A stretch of DNA of 40,048 bases, taken from positions 1 to 40,048 of the forward strand of contig JBGPKH010000004.1 of the NCBI GenBank assembly GCA_041485845.1, given 5' to 3'. The notes under the pieces were generated by a model. It was not told the origin of the DNA. It made no database searches and saw only the letters and a program-made list of their open reading frames with translations. The DNA comes from OMOG01 sp041485845 (lineage in GTDB: Bacteria > Acidobacteriota > Terriglobia > Bryobacterales > Bryobacteraceae). Below are positions 26,201 to 33,854 of the stretch, piece by piece (within the stretch, counting starts at the first letter, position 1; each line of letters starts with the position of its first letter). The position numbers were made by a program, and so were the translations under genes.

Positions 26201-26758
26201 CTCTCGGGCAACGACGTGTCCTACCGCTTCGTGTGGGCGGGCGTCTACCAGGTCCCGCTCGGCAAGGGGCGGCAGTTCGGCAACAACATCAACAAGTGGG
26301 TGGACGGCATCATCGGAGGGTGGGAGGCGAGCGGCATTTTCACACTGCAAGCCAGCCAGCCGATGCAGATCACGCAGAACGGCGGCACGCTGTGGAACGG
26401 CACGCAGCGGCCCAACCTCAACGGCGACCCGGGCATGCCGGGGTCGATCTACGACAAGATGAGCAACTTCTTCAACGTAGGGGCCTTCTCGCAGCCGGCC
26501 CCGGACACTTTTGGGACGGCGCCGCGGTTCATGAACATCCGCGGGCCGCGCCTGAACACGCTGGACGCCGACATCACTAAGAGCTGGAGGATCAAGGAAG
26601 GACACAGCATCGAGTACCGCCTGGAGGCCTCCAACGTCCGCAACCACCCGGTGTTCAACCCGCCGGGCACCACGTTTGGATCGGGCAGCTTCGGCCAGAT
26701 CACCAGCACCAAGATCGGGTCGCGCAACGTGCAGATGAGCCTCAAGTACCGCTTCTAG
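23288..26758 (+). CDS. Oar-like TonB-dependent receptor with carboxypeptidase-regulatory N-terminus
   Basis: 1156 residues. A signal peptide (about 1-24, ending ALAWPQ) is followed by a carboxypeptidase-regulatory-like Ig domain at about 29-110 (VRGTVTDPSGAAVPGAKVALIEAERN, ALPPGKYILTVEARGFKKF). A plug-like region follows (VDGAIVNTTEQNTGATDLKWTPSVDAVQEFKIQ, then AEYAESGGAVVNLVTKSGTNQFHG), then a large beta-barrel with motifs such as YWGFFVQDDWKVTRNLTVNLGLRYEFD. The chain ends in MSLKYRF, a typical barrel end. This receptor type is greatly expanded in Acidobacteria and is thought to import polymers or oligomers; the ligand is unknown. The ribosome site is strong. Confidence 0.93.
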   Translation: MRKFPYLLRIVCLVLAITALAWPQSSYTAAVRGTVTDPSGAAVPGAKVALIEAERNLSHPVTTDEAGRYAVSALPPGKYILTVEARGFKKFTQTEIPLEVQQQATLDAALQVGDMATSVEVSTTTPLLNTTIATLGQVIDSRLMMSLPNIGRNALMFLSGAPGVVGANSQTNAPSNTNFVANGVRNSTSDVLVDGAIVNTTEQNTGATDLKWTPSVDAVQEFKIQVNFFGAEYAESGGAVVNLVTKSGTNQFHGAAYEYRRDSVMNANSWSSNRAGAKKTYYRRDQPGGVIGGPIRKNKTFFFGTFEYTKAKSPQGYTGSAPIAGFRSGDFSKLLFSDGKPMVIYNPFDTYKDANGVTKRNPFPNNQIPLSLMDPVSLKAMKYIPMPNTIPTNQYTNANNFYQQGIDTSRNKQFDIKVDNSFTDRIRATARYSMSRNAGAPANLWAATDPSIAAAYSPNNGPSYTHTQAASGNLTFVQNSTTIWVLNYGFIYSDYGRLPFQNFDSTTLGLPKYMYDNADYKAFPFFNGFGLDIGTQGWLIMDRQEGVHQFSGSITKTRGAHNIKAGTEFRHYFLDYAQPGYPQGHFQFGQQVTSADLNTGNSYQGSSFASFLLGWGCCSDYHIDPKVFNRASYWGFFVQDDWKVTRNLTVNLGLRYEFDVPRYEVQNRFSYWDLSAPAPITVPGFNLRGVYKFVDDHTRSPFDMDKNNWAPRLGFAYALGQKTSIRGGVGIFYTLSRATVSGHTGSPFNTNSGVTWSLDSNATRYISGLSNPYPQGLAFPLGSSLGDKTLLGRGTGTILRNTGQNPEFYNWNVSVQREVGWNSIVEINYTGGKGVKLPDAAMTSLSYLNPMYFGLGRSALQAQVPNPFYGIITDPLATNLNGKTIQYYRLLRGMPQFDGAGTSELGNADSWYQGLQLKWQKRFSHGLQTMAHYTWAKMEDDVSNGSSNLNWLSSTSGSAVQNPFNLHLEKSLSGNDVSYRFVWAGVYQVPLGKGRQFGNNINKWVDGIIGGWEASGIFTLQASQPMQITQNGGTLWNGTQRPNLNGDPGMPGSIYDKMSNFFNVGAFSQPAPDTFGTAPRFMNIRGPRLNTLDADITKSWRIKEGHSIEYRLEASNVRNHPVFNPPGTTFGSGSFGQITSTKIGSRNVQMSLKYRF

Positions 26759-26773
26759 TTGAAGCGTAATCCC

Positions 26774-26800
26774 CCCGCGAGCCCGGCCAGGGCTCGCGGG
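26774..26800. terminator. Strong hairpin after the TonB receptor
   Basis: CCCGCGAGCCC (26774-26784), loop GGCCA, and GGGCTCGCGGG (26790-26800) make a perfect 11-bp stem beginning 15 bp after the stop codon. No T-run follows, but placement and stability fit a terminator or mRNA 3' stabiliser. Confidence 0.65.
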
Positions 26801-26838
26801 CTGCAAGCCCGGCTCCCTGCTCCGTGGGGCGCAAGTTG

Positions 26839-26844
26839 TATACT
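26839..26844 (+). promoter_or_regulatory. -10 promoter element of the S9 peptidase gene
   Basis: TATACT lies 30 bases before the chosen ATG. No good -35 sequence is found at the usual distance, so the promoter call is modest. It places a transcription start near 26851, just before the GGAGG ribosome site at 26864-26868. Confidence 0.4.
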
Positions 26845-26874
26845 GCCTTCATCGCATTCCAGTGGAGGAACAGC

Positions 26875-28902
26875 ATGAGGGCTCTGATTGCAGGCGCGGC
26901 CATCGCGGTGTTGGCCTTCGGCGCTCCGCCCAAACGCGGCGTCACGCCGGAAGATTATTTCGCGTTCGAGAACATCGGCGATCCGCACATTTCGCCGGAC
27001 GGAAAGCAGGTGGCCTATGTACTGACCACCGTCGACCAGAAAAAGAACCGTCGGGACACTTCGATCTGGGTCGTCGCGATCGATGGAAAGTCGGGGCCGC
27101 GGCGTCTCTCGGCGGAGGGGTTCAACGCGAGCTCGCCGCGGTGGAGTCCGGATGGAATGCGGCTGGCCTTCCTGTCGAGCCGCGAGGGCGAAGGCGCGCG
27201 GCCGCAGATCTGCATCCTCTACATGAACGGTGGAGAGGCGCAGGTCCTGACGCACGTGAAGAACGGCGTCACCGGGTATCAATGGTCGCCGGATGGAAAG
27301 CGCTTCGTGGTGGTCAGCCGTTCGGGACCCAGCGATAGCGTGGCGGCCGGGGCGCGTAAGAGCGACGTCCGGCACTACTCGCACATCTCCTACAAGTTCA
27401 ACGACACGGGGTGGTACGACGACAAGCGCAGCCACCTGTGGGTGGTCGATTCGGCGGCGGCGGCGGCGGCGGCCAAGCAGATCACCTCGGGTGACGACTG
27501 GAACGATACCGACCCCCAGTGGTCGCCGGATTCGGCGCGCATCGCGTTCGTTTCGGACCGCACCGGGAAAGAGTACGACAACGGCCACAACAAAGACGTC
27601 TGGGTGATTCCGGCGGATGGCGGGCCGCTGGCCAGGATCTCGGATCACGAGTATGACGACGCGCAGCCGCGCTGGTCGCCCGATGGCAGGCAGATCGCGT
27701 TTGCGGGGCAGACGCAGCGCCGTCAGTTCCCGAAGCTGTACCTGGCCTCGGCGGGCGGCGGCGGCAAATCCACGCTTGTGGTGGACGGCCTGGATCTGAT
27801 TCCCACGGCTCTGCAATGGGGCCCCGGTGCGAAGGAGCTGCGCTTCGAAACTGGCGTGAAGGGGCAGATGCACGTTTTTCGCGTGGATCTCGACGGGCGA
27901 AAAGTGGCGCCGGTGACGTCGGGCGAGCGCGCGGTGCGGGCGTTCGATTGCAACCAGAAGGCTGGGGTGATGACTTACCTGGCGAACGATTTTCGGAAGC
28001 TGGACGATCTGTATGCCGCGGGGCTCGACGGCAAAGGCGAGCGGCAGCTCACCCATCTGAATGCGGCGCTGTGGCCGGGGCTGGAACTGGCGGGCGTCGA
28101 GCGGCTGCCCTACCAGAGCACGGACGGGTGGGACATCGAGGGGTTCCTGGTGAAGCCCGTGGGTTGGCAGCCGGGCAAGCAGTATCCGATGGTGCTGAGC
28201 GTTCATGGCGGCCCCGCCGGGCAGTACGGCGTGGACTGGTATCACGAGTTTCAGGTCTATGCGGCCAAAGGGTGGGCGGTGTTCTTCTGCAATCCGCGCG
28301 GGTCCACGGGGTACGGGCAGAAGTTCGAGCGCGGCATCGTGAACAACTGGGGCGGCATGGATTACCAGGACGTGATGAGCGGAGTGGATGCCGCGCTGAA
28401 GCAGAATCCGTGGATCGATGCCGACAAGCTGGGCGTGACCGGCGGCAGCTACGGCGGCTTCATGACCAACTGGATTCTGGGGCACACCACGCGCTTCAAG
28501 GCGGCGGTGACCCTGCGCAGCGTGGTGAACTTTATCAGCGACGATGGGACGCGCGACGGCGCTTACGGGCACCAGGACGACTTCAAGGGATTCCTGTTCG
28601 ACGAGTTCGAGCAGTACTGGAGTGCATCGCCGCTAAAGTACGCGAAGAACGTCAAAACCCCGACTTTGATTCTGCATTCGGATAACGACTATCGCGTGCC
28701 GCTGGAGCAGGGCGAGCAGTGGTTCCGCGCCCTGAAACATTATGGGGTGAATGCGGAGTTTGTGATTTTTCCACGCGAGAATCATAATCTGACGCGCACG
28801 GGGGAGCCGAAGCACTTGGTCGAGAGCTTGGATTGGCAGTGCTACTGGTTCGATCGCTTCTTGAATGGCAATGTCAACGCCATTCCCCCGGACGCATTCT
28901 GA
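26875..28902 (+). CDS. S9 family serine peptidase (prolyl-oligopeptidase / acyl-aminoacyl-peptidase type)
   Basis: 675 residues from the ATG preceded by GGAGG; a start 17 codons upstream lacks a ribosome site. The first 16 residues form a short signal-like segment, suggesting export. An N-terminal TolB-like propeller carries WSPDGMRLAFLS, WSPDSARIAFVSD and WSPDGRQIAFAG repeats. The C-terminal alpha/beta hydrolase domain has the triad S525 (GVTGGSYGGFMTNW), D605 (LHSDNDYRVP) and H637 (RENHNLTR), all in the family positions. It likely hydrolyses short peptides. It follows the TonB receptor, though a hairpin and its own -10 suggest separate transcription. Confidence 0.93.
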   Translation: MRALIAGAAIAVLAFGAPPKRGVTPEDYFAFENIGDPHISPDGKQVAYVLTTVDQKKNRRDTSIWVVAIDGKSGPRRLSAEGFNASSPRWSPDGMRLAFLSSREGEGARPQICILYMNGGEAQVLTHVKNGVTGYQWSPDGKRFVVVSRSGPSDSVAAGARKSDVRHYSHISYKFNDTGWYDDKRSHLWVVDSAAAAAAAKQITSGDDWNDTDPQWSPDSARIAFVSDRTGKEYDNGHNKDVWVIPADGGPLARISDHEYDDAQPRWSPDGRQIAFAGQTQRRQFPKLYLASAGGGGKSTLVVDGLDLIPTALQWGPGAKELRFETGVKGQMHVFRVDLDGRKVAPVTSGERAVRAFDCNQKAGVMTYLANDFRKLDDLYAAGLDGKGERQLTHLNAALWPGLELAGVERLPYQSTDGWDIEGFLVKPVGWQPGKQYPMVLSVHGGPAGQYGVDWYHEFQVYAAKGWAVFFCNPRGSTGYGQKFERGIVNNWGGMDYQDVMSGVDAALKQNPWIDADKLGVTGGSYGGFMTNWILGHTTRFKAAVTLRSVVNFISDDGTRDGAYGHQDDFKGFLFDEFEQYWSASPLKYAKNVKTPTLILHSDNDYRVPLEQGEQWFRALKHYGVNAEFVIFPRENHNLTRTGEPKHLVESLDWQCYWFDRFLNGNVNAIPPDAF

Positions 28903-28903
28903 G

Positions 28904-28925
28904 GTGGGGCAGCCGGCGCGCCAGC
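28904..28925 (+). repeat. Diverged REP-like element after the S9 peptidase stop
   Basis: GTGGGGCAGC, 7 nt (CGGCGCG) and CCAGC follow the same 10+7+5 plan as the other copies, starting one base after the TGA. The outer arms no longer pair, so this copy is degenerate; the inner GGCGCGCC is palindromic. Confidence 0.45.
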
Positions 28926-29077
28926 GCGTCACCTCCGGCGCGACGCCCGCGAAGCAGCCGGACAAGGGCGGGAGACCGTCGGCGGAGGTTGTGGAGGAAA
29001 GGCCGCTGGCCAAAGGGAACACGGGAGTTCACGGCTCTGTGGGTCTGCGCGTGAAGTAGGATCGCGCGCCTGCAAAC

Positions 29078-29776
29078 CTACACCCCCGCCATCGCCCGCC
29101 GCGGCTCGAACGTGTACCCAAACCCCCGCACCGAATGAATCAGCACGGGAGCCGCCGGGTCGCGCTCGATTTTCTGCCGCAGCCGCAAAACGTACACGTC
29201 CACGGCCCGGTCCGTGATGGCGCGGTCCTGCCCCCACACCGCATTCAGCAATTGTTCGCGGCTGAAGACCACTCCCGGACGGCTCATCAGATACTCCAGC
29301 AGGCGGAACTCCGTGGCGGTGAGTTGCAGCGGCGCGCCCTCCAGGCGAACCTGGCGGCTGGTGGGGTCCAGCTCCAGGCCGCCCGCTTCGAGCATGCGCG
29401 CCGGAGCTGTCTGTTGGCGAAATTGCAGCTTGATGCGCGCAATCAACTCGCGCACGAAAAACGGCTTTACCACGTAATCGTTGGCGCCGATCTCCAGGCC
29501 CACGATGCGGTCCGTCTCCGACGCCCGCGCCGTCAGAAAAATGACGGGCGTGGCCGCCAGATCCGGGTCTTTGCGAATACCCTTGCAAATGTCGAGCCCA
29601 TCGGAATCGGGGAGCATGATGTCGAGCAGGATCAGGTCCGGCCGCGCCTGGCGGCACAGTTCCAGCGCGCCCCTTCCCGTCTGCAGTCCGCTCAACCAGA
29701 AACCCTCCTTCTCCAGGTTGTATTTCAGCAGCGCGAAAAGGTCGGCGTCATCTTCGATCAGCAGAATCTTCTTCAT
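29078..29776 (-). CDS. OmpR/PhoB-family response regulator (second regulator of the set)
   Basis: 232 residues from MKKILLIEDD; the frame extends 11 codons upstream. The receiver has D9-D10 and phosphoacceptor D52 (LILLDIMLP), T near LTARAS and K near VVKPFF. The C-terminal winged helix shows LTATEFRLLEYLMSRPGVVFSREQLLNAVWG and RAVDVYVLRLRQKIE ... VRGFGYTFEP. It is the third gene of a minus-strand operon after a kinase and another regulator of the same type, and lies 45 bp downstream of the kinase. Confidence 0.93.
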   Translation of the reverse strand: MKKILLIEDDADLFALLKYNLEKEGFWLSGLQTGRGALELCRQARPDLILLDIMLPDSDGLDICKGIRKDPDLAATPVIFLTARASETDRIVGLEIGANDYVVKPFFVRELIARIKLQFRQQTAPARMLEAGGLELDPTSRQVRLEGAPLQLTATEFRLLEYLMSRPGVVFSREQLLNAVWGQDRAITDRAVDVYVLRLRQKIERDPAAPVLIHSVRGFGYTFEPRRAMAGV

Positions 29777-29821
29777 GAGGCACTCACGCCTCAACTTACC
29801 AGCGTCCATGTTACGAAACCG

Positions 29822-31282
29822 TTAAGAGGCGGTGAATTCGGGATTAAGCTGCTCCTGTCCCAGGGCAGGCTCGTCCACCGGCAGCGTGAAGAAAAACGTC
29901 GATCCCTCACCCATCCGGCTTTCCACGCGTGCCGACCCGTTGTGCGCCGCCACCAGGTGCTTCACGATCGAAAGACCCAGCCCAGTGCCGCCCAATTCGC
30001 GAGACCGCGCCTTGTCCACGCGGTAGAAACGCTCGAACAGGCGCGGCACCTCCTCCGGCGGAATCCCGATTCCCGTGTCGCGCACGTACACCTCCATGAA
30101 TCCTCCCGCGGGCTGCGCCCCCACCGTGATGCGGCCGCCGGCCGCAGTGTACTTGATGGCATTGTCCAGAAGGTTGCTCAGAATCTGCGATACCGCCTCG
30201 CTGTCGCACCAGGCCTCGGCATCCGCCGGCGCCGGCTCCAACTCCAGACGCAGGTCGTTTTTCTGCGCGATGGGCCGGATCGATTCCATGGCTTCATGCA
30301 GCAACCCGTTCACCAAGTGCGGCTCGAACTCGAACTTCTGCCGCCGCTGCTCGATCCGCGATAGCGTAAGCAGGTCCTCGGTAATCCGGGCCAGGCGCTC
30401 GGCGTTGTGGCGAATGATGCGCAGGAAGCGCACGTTGTTTTCGGGATCGTTCAGCGCCCCGTCGATCAAGGTTTCGGTATAACCCTGGATGGAAGCCAGA
30501 GGCGTGCGCAGCTCGTGCGACACGTTGATCACGAAGTCCTTGCGCACGCGCTCCACACGTTCCAGCTCCGCGTGCTCGCGTTGGAGCTGCTCCACGTTCT
30601 CCTGCAGATTCTCCGAGAGCTCGTTGAGAGTGCGGCCCAGTTGCCCGAACTCGCTCTTGCCGGGCGCCAGCCGCGCGTGGAAGTTGCCCCGCGCCAGTTC
30701 GCCCGCATGCGACATGATTGTCACAAACCGGCCGGAGATCCAGCGCGAAAACAGCGCCGCAATCGCAATCGCCGGAAGAAACGCCAGCGCGGTGCTGACC
30801 AGAATCTTGCCGCGCACGCGATTGGCCTGCCGATCGATCTCCGGGAGCGGCACCGCGATGCGAATGGCGCCATCCGGAATGGGAACCGCTACATACAGAA
30901 ATTCGATTCCGATCGTCGAGCTGTGCCGGATGATCGAACCCACCTCGCCGCGAAACGCCTGAATCAGCTCCGGACGCGTGCTGTGGTTCTCCATGCCCGC
31001 GGCATCGGCTTCCGAATCCACCAGCACCTTGCCGTCCGCACGCACTATGGTCAGCCGGCCGCCGGCCGCCCTCGCCATGCTTCGCGCCCGCTCCACTCCG
31101 AACGCCGCAGGATCCGCCACCGAAAGCGCCAGCATCCGGCCCTTCTCCGCCAGTTGCTGGACGAGATTCTGAATGGAGGCGTCCCGCGCCACTTCACTGG
31201 CGAAGTAGTCCACCGTCGCCAATGCCAGCAACAGCAGGCAAAGCACACCTGCGATCAGCTTGAGAAAAATCTTGCCGGTCAA
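29822..31282 (-). CDS. PhoR-like sensor histidine kinase
   Basis: 486 residues from a TTG that overlaps the upstream stop (TTGA). A TM helix at about 7-25, a periplasmic sensor of about 130 residues, and a second TM at about 158-180 lead to a HAMP segment, then HisKA with H256 in FVINVSHELRTPLASIQGY, and the ATPase domain (LLDNAIKYTAAGG, VRDTGIGIPPEEVPRLFERFYRVDKARS, GGTGLGLSIVKHLV). It is membrane-bound and would phosphorylate one or both flanking regulators. The periplasmic domain gives no clear signal; the overall form is like phosphate-sensing PhoR. Confidence 0.93.
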   Translation of the reverse strand: MTGKIFLKLIAGVLCLLLLALATVDYFASEVARDASIQNLVQQLAEKGRMLALSVADPAAFGVERARSMARAAGGRLTIVRADGKVLVDSEADAAGMENHSTRPELIQAFRGEVGSIIRHSSTIGIEFLYVAVPIPDGAIRIAVPLPEIDRQANRVRGKILVSTALAFLPAIAIAALFSRWISGRFVTIMSHAGELARGNFHARLAPGKSEFGQLGRTLNELSENLQENVEQLQREHAELERVERVRKDFVINVSHELRTPLASIQGYTETLIDGALNDPENNVRFLRIIRHNAERLARITEDLLTLSRIEQRRQKFEFEPHLVNGLLHEAMESIRPIAQKNDLRLELEPAPADAEAWCDSEAVSQILSNLLDNAIKYTAAGGRITVGAQPAGGFMEVYVRDTGIGIPPEEVPRLFERFYRVDKARSRELGGTGLGLSIVKHLVAAHNGSARVESRMGEGSTFFFTLPVDEPALGQEQLNPEFTAS

Positions 31283-31971
31283 GCGGGCTCCTCGAAACGA
31301 TAGCCGAAGCCGCGCACGGTCGTCAGATAGCGCGGGTTGTCGGGCTGTTCTTCAATTTGTTCGCGCAACCGGCGCACGTGGACATCCACCGTGCGCGGTG
31401 TCACGTATCGCCGCTCGCCCCAGACCGATTCGAGAAGCTGGTCGCGGCTGTAGGCGCGGCCCGCGTGGGTCAGGAAGAACTCCAGCAAGTTGAATTCGGT
31501 CGAGGTGAGGGAAAGCTCGCGGTCCGACAGGTAAACGCGGCGCGCCGTCCGGTCCATGCGCAACGGTCCGATGGAAACCGCGGCCGGCTCGCTGTCCATC
31601 TCCTCGCGCCGTAGATGGGCCTTCACGCGCGCGATCAGTTCACGCGGGCTGAACGGCTTGGTCATGTAATCGTCGCCGCCGATTTCGAGACCCAGCACGC
31701 GGTCCACTTCGTCCGACCGCGCCGTGAGGAACAGCACGGGTATCCTTCCCAACACGGCGGACTGCCGGATCTGGCGGCACAGCTCGAACCCGTCGATTTC
31801 GGGCAACATCACGTCCAGCAGGATCAGGTCCGGCTTGGCCTGTTCCAGGGCCCGGAACGTGCCTTTGACACCGTTCAGCACCTGCGTCTGATAACCCTGC
31901 CGGCTCAGATTGTAATCGATGAGCGAAGCCAGCTCCGCCTCGTCTTCCACGATCGCGATTCGCTTGGGCAT
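31279..31971 (-). CDS. OmpR/PhoB-family response regulator (first regulator of the set)
   Basis: 230 residues starting at MPKRIAIVEDEAEL; a longer frame of 22 codons upstream lacks sense. The receiver has E9-D10, phosphoacceptor D53 (LILLDVMLP), T in LTARS and K in MTKPFSPRE. The winged-helix part is LTSTEFNLLEFFLTHAGRAYSRDQLLESVWGER ... RTVDVHVRRLREQIE ... VRGFGYRFEEP, close to PhoB. A -10-like TACAAT (minus, 31998-32003) precedes it. It is the first gene of the operon, coupled to the kinase by a TTGA overlap. Confidence 0.94.
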   Translation of the reverse strand: MPKRIAIVEDEAELASLIDYNLSRQGYQTQVLNGVKGTFRALEQAKPDLILLDVMLPEIDGFELCRQIRQSAVLGRIPVLFLTARSDEVDRVLGLEIGGDDYMTKPFSPRELIARVKAHLRREEMDSEPAAVSIGPLRMDRTARRVYLSDRELSLTSTEFNLLEFFLTHAGRAYSRDQLLESVWGERRYVTPRTVDVHVRRLREQIEEQPDNPRYLTTVRGFGYRFEEPA

Positions 31972-32030
31972 GCGGAATGAACAACCCGGCAGGTCCCATT
32001 GTAGCTTTGCCCATTGCCGGATTGCTAAAC

Positions 32031-32501
32031 TCACCAACTGTTGAGGTGGGGCAGGCGATTCGCCTGCCCGTTCCCGTTGCGGCTGTTGGCGACGGAAAAG
32101 GCGCCGGTGTCCTGCGCGGATAGCTTGAGCCAGTGCGCTTCGTCGGGGCCATCGAGGCTGGCGAGGTAATCGTCCGGCGGATTGTGGTCCTTGCCGCCGG
32201 CGATCGAGTAGTGCGCCTGCCGGACGTCCTCCAGGCCGCGGGCGCCGCGCAAGGTCTCCCAGGTTTGCGGCGCGCCGCCTTTGCGCGGCCCGTTTCCCAT
32301 GAGCGCCACGCGCGCGCCGAGCGCCTGCGCCAGCACCGGCGAGACGCCTTTGTCCTGGCCATGGATACTCACCTGGTAGACGTCCCCGAGTCCTTTGCGG
32401 CCCTGTGGATTCGGTATGGCGGCGGCCGTGCCTGTCCGCGCCATGGGCCAGGATGCGGTCGAAACGGACCCGACCGCCCGCCGCATCTCTCTTCTCGTCA
32501 T
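32031..32501 (-). pseudogene. Decayed MBL-fold metallohydrolase, ending in a REP element
   Basis: The minus-strand frame contains GDVYQVSIHGQDKGVSPVLAQ, ARVALMGNGPRKGGAPQTWETL, HYSIAGGKDHNPPDDYLASLDGPDEAHWLKL and VANSRNGN. These match the C-terminal third of a secreted MBL-fold (ComEC-like) hydrolase as I recall it from Acidobacteria. The N-terminal metal-binding HxHxDH part is missing. MTRREM near 32501 looks like the original signal-peptide start, which implies an internal deletion of more than 100 residues. The SHHGQD-type motif reads SIHGQD. The last residues GQANRLPH are encoded by the palindrome at 32046, so the true C-terminus is also lost. Confidence 0.55.
32046..32069 (+). repeat. 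REP-like element, best-preserved copy
   Basis: GTGGGGCAGG, 7 nt (CGATTCG), CCTGC. The stem GGGCAGGCGA/TCGCCTGCCC (32049-32058 and 32060-32069) is a perfect 10-bp pair with a one-base centre. It lies at the end of the decayed MBL gene. Confidence 0.75.
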
Positions 32502-32734
32502 GCGGCGCCTCCGGATTGCGGCTGGGGGATTGATTCTAACGAAACGGGAGGTGGAACGCTGCGGATGGTATCTTTCGGACACTGGAATTCAGTCTCGCCC
32601 TCAAAACAGGCAGAATGGAAGTAACTGGGCCCTATGCAACTACGGGCAGCGCTCGAAGTTTCCAGTATTGGGCTGCGCCATTGCGGAGAATGGTTTTACG
32701 TCGTGGAGACCACAGGCGAGACTTTGCCCGGCAT

Positions 32735-33811
32735 ATGCTCAACTGGCTGCTGATATTCGTTCCCGTCGCCATCGGACTGGAATTCCTTTCGCCCGGATCG
32801 CACACACTAATCTTTCTGGCGGCCTGTCTGGCCATCGTGCCGCTCGCGGGCTGGCTGGGCCATGCCACAGAGGAGCTCGCCCGCCACACCGGCGAGGGCG
32901 TGGGCGGCCTGTTGAACGCGACGTTTGGCAATGCGGCCGAGCTGATCATCGCCATGACGGCGCTTCACAAGGGCCTCTATCCGGTAGTGAAAGCGTCGCT
33001 CACCGGCTCCATCATCGGCAACATTCTGCTGGTGCTGGGCGCCGCGGTTCTGGCGGGCGGCATCAAGCACAAGGAGCAGAGATTCAACGCCACCGCGGCG
33101 CGCGCGCAGGCCACCCTGTTGACCCTGGCGGCCATCGCGATGATCATGCCCGCGGCCTTCCACTACCTGGCCGGCCCGGGAGAACGCCTCCGCGAAAACG
33201 ACCTCAGCCTGGAAATCTCGATCGTGCTGCTGCTCACCTACGCGACCCATCTCCTGTTCTCGCTCCACACTCACAAGGAGCATTTTGCCGGAGAAGGCCG
33301 GCACGCGGGGGCCGCGCGGGAGAAGGCATGGAGTTTGAGAAACTCCGTGCTGGCGCTGGTGGGTGCGACCGCGTTGATCGCCTGGATGAGCGAAATCCTG
33401 GTCGGCTCCGTGCAGCAGGCCGCGGCGGCCTTCGGGATGACGCGCATTTTCGTAGGGGTGATTGTGGTGGCGGTGGTGGGCAACGCGGCCGAACACAGCA
33501 CCGCGGTGATGATGGCGCTGAAGAACCGCATGGAGCTTTCCATGGGGATTGCCATCGGCAGCAGCTTGCAGATCGCACTCTTCGTCGCGCCCGTGCTGGT
33601 GATCGCGAGCCACTTCATCGGTCCCCGATCGATGGACCTGGTGTTCACGCCGGCTGAAGTGCTGGCGGTCTTTGTGGCGGTGCTGATCACCGGCCAGATT
33701 GCCTCGGACGGCGAATCGAACTGGCTGGAGGGAGTGCAACTGCTGGCGGTCTACGCGATCCTGGCGACGGTGTTCTACTTTCTGCCGGACGTGGCGGGGG
33801 CGGTGGAGTGA
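32735..33811 (+). CDS. cax: Calcium/proton antiporter (CaCA superfamily, CAX type)
   Basis: 358 residues from MLNWLLIF; the frame extends 40 codons upstream, including an ATG at 32690 with a nearby GGAG, so the start is not certain. About eleven membrane helices. Two inverted repeats each carry the c-repeat: GVGGLLNATFGNAAELIIAM in the first half and VVAVVGNAAEHSTAVMMALKN in the second, where the paired glutamates bind Ca2+. A His-rich loop (HLLFSLHTHKEHFAGEGRH) joins the halves. It would export calcium in exchange for protons across the inner membrane. Confidence 0.92.
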   Translation: MLNWLLIFVPVAIGLEFLSPGSHTLIFLAACLAIVPLAGWLGHATEELARHTGEGVGGLLNATFGNAAELIIAMTALHKGLYPVVKASLTGSIIGNILLVLGAAVLAGGIKHKEQRFNATAARAQATLLTLAAIAMIMPAAFHYLAGPGERLRENDLSLEISIVLLLTYATHLLFSLHTHKEHFAGEGRHAGAAREKAWSLRNSVLALVGATALIAWMSEILVGSVQQAAAAFGMTRIFVGVIVVAVVGNAAEHSTAVMMALKNRMELSMGIAIGSSLQIALFVAPVLVIASHFIGPRSMDLVFTPAEVLAVFVAVLITGQIASDGESNWLEGVQLLAVYAILATVFYFLPDVAGAVE

Positions 33812-33854
33812 GCGAAGACCGCTTCCTACGGTCGCGGCTCCGATCGGAGGCCTG

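Noticed and set aside
26755..28572. Minus-strand frame of 605 codons opposite the S9 peptidase
   Set aside because: Antisense shadow; the catalytic triad on the plus strand settles the coding strand.
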